Of a DNA stretch of 9,236 bases, positions 7,165 to 9,236 are shown piece by piece. The position numbers and the translations under genes are program-made. Every line of letters starts with the position of its first letter. Position 1 is the stretch's first letter. The notes beneath the pieces were generated by a model that saw only the letters and a list, made by a program, of their open reading frames with translations, was not told the origin of the DNA and did not search any database. This DNA comes from DATKDU01 sp035512595 (GTDB taxonomy: Bacteria > Planctomycetota > Planctomycetia > Pirellulales > Pirellulaceae): positions 1-9,236 of the forward strand of contig DATKDU010000231.1 of the NCBI GenBank assembly GCA_035512595.1. Reading direction: 5' to 3'.

Positions 7165-7231
7165 GTAGCCGAAGTCGTAAGACTTCGGACCCGTGGAACC
7201 TCGGCCTCCGAATTCTCACGAATTCGTCTAC
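7165..7231. repeat. Second inverted pair of GTAG-headed palindromes (REP/BIME-like)
   Basis: Two 25-base units face each other: 7165-7189 (GTAG first on the plus strand) and 7207-7231 (GTAG first on the minus strand), with 17 bases between. Read in the same orientation they agree at 21 of 25 positions. Unit one has CCGAAGTC (7169-7176), loop GTAA, GACTTCGG (7181-7188). Unit two has CGAATTC (7209-7215), loop TCAC, GAATTCG (7220-7226). One stem pair changes from G-C to T-A between units, which is a compensatory change. The layout matches the element at 3462-3519, although the stem sequence differs. The right-hand GTAG supplies the TAG stop of the carbon-nitrogen hydrolase. Both elements lie between convergent genes. 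The REP/BIME assignment is inference. Confidence 0.72.
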
Positions 7232-8565
7232 GGCCGGTGCCGCGGCACTTCGGCTTTGAAGTCCCCCAGGCTCGACCAGTGGAGCCGCTTGTTCAAATCG
7301 ACTTCTGAGACGACGACGTCGCCCCACTGATCTGCCGTCGCCAACTGCCGCCCATCGTGGCCAAAGATTGCCGAGACCATCCAGTTGGTGGACGTGTCGG
7401 TGTACGTGCTGCTGACGACGTAGACGTGGTTCTCGCAGGCGCGGGCGGCGGCCAGCATTGGATTGCATCCCCACACGGGAAACGCGATCACTTCCGCTCC
7501 GTTGTTGGATAACTCCCGCGCCGGCTCTGGGAAGAACCCGTCGTAGCAGACCATGATGCCGACCTTGCCGAAGCGGGTCTCGAAGACCGGATACTCGTCT
7601 CCCGGTTGAATGCCTGCTTCGATCTCGCTCCGTGGCAAGCAGACCTTGCGGTACTTGCCGGCGACGTTGCCATCCGGGCCGATCAGTACGCCGACGTTGT
7701 AGATCAAGTGCCGATCGCGCTCGATCAGCCCAGCAACGAGATACAAGTCGTGCTTCTTGGCGAGCTGGCCGAAGTACTCGGTGGACGGCCCGGGAATCGG
7801 CTCGGCACATTCGGCCATCGTGAGCCCCGTGCCGTAGTAGGTCAGCGTCTCGGGAAGAACGACCAGATCGGCCTTCTGCTCCGCCGCCTTGGCGATCAGC
7901 GGCTCAAACAGGCGGCACTTGTCCTCCGGCGTCTTGCCGTCGCGCGGTTGATAATGAATCGTCGCCAGGCGGACGATCCGCGGCTCGTGCTTGACGGGCG
8001 CGAGTGAAATGCCGCTCCAGGTGATTTTTCCCTGCGGCGCCCAGCGGTAGTGCAGCTCGACGACCGCCTGCGTGGCTTTCGACGGCGCCAGGTACGTATC
8101 GGACACCTCGGTCCATCCATCGCTGCCGGTTTCTTTGTCGGTTGGATACTCCGGTTCGGCCCGCGGCTTCTGCCCAGGAGCATAGGTGGCCGTGGAGGGC
8201 TCGTCGTGCGTCACCGGCTTGCCGTGTTCGTCCTGCCACAAGATCCGGGCCACTACCGCCCGCCGCGGCGCAGCGATATTCTCCGCCTTTCGCCAGGCCG
8301 TAAAACGGTAATGCTTCCCCCCTTCCACGTCGAACGTCTTTTGCCACCAGCCGGTCAGTCCTTCGCGCTGGTCGGCGGCAATCACCAGCGCCCCTTTGCC
8401 GTCGTGGCCCGCCTTGGGGTCATACGAGAACTGCGGCTTGATCTCCTCCCGAGGCGCCGCCGTCGTCCAGCCGGCGGGGGCCGTGCCATCCTGGGCCCGC
8501 AGCATCACCGGGCAAGCGATGGTCAACATGGCCAGACAAAGGTTGCGGACGGTCGCGGCTCGCAT
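7228..8565 (-). CDS. Exported carbon-nitrogen hydrolase (nitrilase superfamily) with N-terminal beta-sandwich-like domain
   Basis: The 445-residue protein starts with a signal peptide (hydrophobic core at about 8-22, likely cleavage after LRA at 22-24). Residues about 25-191 look like a carbohydrate-binding or jelly-roll module (GWWQKTFDVEGGKHYRFTAW at 72-91, VVELHYRWAPQGKITWSGIS at 168-187). The catalytic nitrilase domain spans about 195-430. The Glu-Lys-Cys triad is complete: E239 in VVLPET, K307 in YRKVCLP and C340 in GIMVCYDG. The superfamily hydrolyses nitriles, amides or N-carbamoyl groups with the Cys as nucleophile. Most members are cytosolic, so export is notable. The substrate cannot be predicted. 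The ATG at 8563-8565 has a good AGGAGA upstream. The gene is monocistronic and convergent with the Cys-rich gene. Its TAG stop is part of the repeat at 7165-7231. Confidence 0.93.
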   Translation of the reverse strand: MRAATVRNLCLAMLTIACPVMLRAQDGTAPAGWTTAAPREEIKPQFSYDPKAGHDGKGALVIAADQREGLTGWWQKTFDVEGGKHYRFTAWRKAENIAAPRRAVVARILWQDEHGKPVTHDEPSTATYAPGQKPRAEPEYPTDKETGSDGWTEVSDTYLAPSKATQAVVELHYRWAPQGKITWSGISLAPVKHEPRIVRLATIHYQPRDGKTPEDKCRLFEPLIAKAAEQKADLVVLPETLTYYGTGLTMAECAEPIPGPSTEYFGQLAKKHDLYLVAGLIERDRHLIYNVGVLIGPDGNVAGKYRKVCLPRSEIEAGIQPGDEYPVFETRFGKVGIMVCYDGFFPEPARELSNNGAEVIAFPVWGCNPMLAAARACENHVYVVSSTYTDTSTNWMVSAIFGHDGRQLATADQWGDVVVSEVDLNKRLHWSSLGDFKAEVPRHRP

Positions 8566-8572
8566 GAGATCA

Positions 8573-8578
8573 TCTCCT
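8573..8578 (-). promoter_or_regulatory. Shine-Dalgarno AGGAGA of the carbon-nitrogen hydrolase
   Basis: On the minus strand AGGAGA lies 7 bases before the ATG at 8563-8565. It fixes that start and agrees with the signal peptide beginning at this codon. Confidence 0.8.
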
Positions 8579-8598
8579 GGTTAGTTGGCCTGACGCCG

Positions 8599-8629
8599 AT
8601 TGTAACCTGCCGATGGTCGGGGGATGCAA
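8599..8629 (-). promoter_or_regulatory. Possible sigma-70-like promoter of the carbon-nitrogen hydrolase
   Basis: On the minus strand TACAAT (8599-8604) fits a -10 box at 5 of 6 positions. TTGCAT (8624-8629) is a poor -35 box at 19 bases spacing. Transcription would start about 27 bases before the ATG and include the good RBS. The -10 box is the stronger evidence. Confidence 0.35.
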
Positions 8630-8656
8630 TAGCGCGAGGGGGGTAGCGTTTCGAGC

Positions 8657-8749
8657 ACTTGCGCCTGCGCGGCCGCGGTCTTGAGCGACGTAACTGCCCA
8701 TGGTGTCCATAGTTACACGGTCTCGCTCCAGTCCGCGGGCGACGCAAGT
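8657..8749. other. Long nested imperfect hairpin, function unknown
   Basis: Five complementary blocks occur in strict nested order: ACTTGCG (8657-8663) with 8743-8749; CCGCGG (8673-8678) with 8733-8738; GAGCGA (8683-8688) with 8723-8728; GTAACT (8690-8695) with 8711-8716; and ATGG (8700-8703) with 8707-8710, closed by a 3-base loop. CT (8680-8681) also pairs with AG (8730-8731) between single mismatches. The total is about 31 base pairs in 93 bases. Neither side has a T-tract, so it is not a simple terminator. It lies upstream of the hydrolase promoter region. It could be a structured RNA, the remnant of a palindromic mobile element, or a regulator target. Confidence 0.6.
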
Positions 8750-9236
8750 CGTTTAAGACAGAACGTCTGAATGCAACCCTCATTCGGAGGGGGGCGAGGG
8801 TGTTGGGAACGCCCCAGAGCCATTGCCACCAGGGCTCGCTGAAAATTCAATTGTCAATGAACAGACGGGGCGCGATACCCCGTGCTTCCATTCTACGCAC
8901 TAGTGGCTTTTTGTCCATAATCCCCGCCCAGAAAAAACCCAGTGCTGGACCGTCTCTGGTGATGGAGCCGGTCCCGCGGGGCCGCGTCTTGCCAACGGTC
9001 GCTTACCGTGCGTGGGTTGATGGAGGGCGTGTACCCGCCTCACACGGCCCAGGACGGCCGCGCCTTCAAAAGTCTTTGCGCAAATGGCCGATGGTTGTGG
9101 AAGGCGGTCAGAAGAGAGCCACTTTGGCGGCCAGTTGAGAGCCGGCAAGACGGTTGCCGGGCGAAGCGTGCAGGGAACTCGGGGAGAGACGCCGCGTCAG
9201 ATTCGTTTTCGACTGGCGCTGAACAAGTGATTCGTT
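8750..9236. other. Right-edge region without a convincing gene
   Basis: Frames on both strands (8800-9138 plus, 8900-9148 minus) have no domain, signal peptide or RBS and overlap each other, so no gene is called. Several small perfect hairpins are present: ACCCTC/GAGGGT (8776-8781 with 8796-8801), ACGGGG/CCCCGT (8865-8870 with 8878-8883), ACGGT/ACCGT (8995-8999 with 9005-9009), and CCGGCAA/TTGCCGG (9142-9148 with 9154-9160). An AT-rich patch around 8841-8860 could hold a promoter for something beyond the right edge (TTGTCA at 8851), but no good -10 box follows. The stretch may be the leader or untranslated end of an element that continues outside the window. Confidence 0.4.

Noticed and set aside
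8800..9148. Overlapping open frames on both strands near the right edge
   Set aside because: Neither has a recognisable motif or ribosome binding site, and both cross predicted hairpins. I considered a transposase remnant but could not find any catalytic motif.

Overview
The window looks like chromosomal DNA of a GC-rich member of the Planctomycetota. The evidence is a large protein with an N-terminal charged LEQLELRD-type motif followed by two dockerin-like repeats (a layout common in planctomycete extracellular proteins), several secreted proteins of unusual composition, weak Shine-Dalgarno signals on several genes, and small palindromic repeats in the intergenic spaces. The phylum call is inference from protein style, not from a marker gene. 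No tRNA, rRNA, CRISPR array, phage gene or complete insertion sequence was found.

Layout, left to right. 1-243: gene-poor, with small hairpins and AT-rich repeated words. 244-735 (-): EVE-domain protein. 1033-3465 (+): about 810-residue modular protein with the N-terminal motif, dockerin-like repeats, one fibronectin III domain and a large alpha-helical toroid region. 3462-3519: inverted pair of GTAG-headed palindromes between convergent genes. 3516-4823 (-) and 4829-5764 (-): a tightly spaced two-gene operon, with a seven-helix membrane protein upstream of a GAF plus SpoIIE/RsbU-type phosphatase. 6068-6883 (+): secreted Cys/His/Gly-rich protein with a strong RBS and its own terminators. 7165-7231: a second inverted pair of GTAG-headed palindromes. 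7228-8565 (-): exported carbon-nitrogen hydrolase with an N-terminal beta-sandwich-like domain. 8566-9236: no convincing gene, but a long nested hairpin at 8657-8749 and other stem-loops.

The genes do not form one pathway. The phosphatase/membrane-protein pair looks like a signalling unit. The dockerin protein, the Cys-rich protein and the nitrilase are each monocistronic and probably act outside the cytoplasm. The most notable signal is in the spacers. Both convergent gene pairs are separated by a BIME-like structure (GTAG, hairpin, spacer, hairpin, CTAC). The GTAG ends supply the TAG stop codons of three genes (3463-3465, 3516-3518, 7228-7230). This resembles the REP/BIME elements mobilised by RAYT transposases in Proteobacteria, but the stem sequences belong to at least two different families here.
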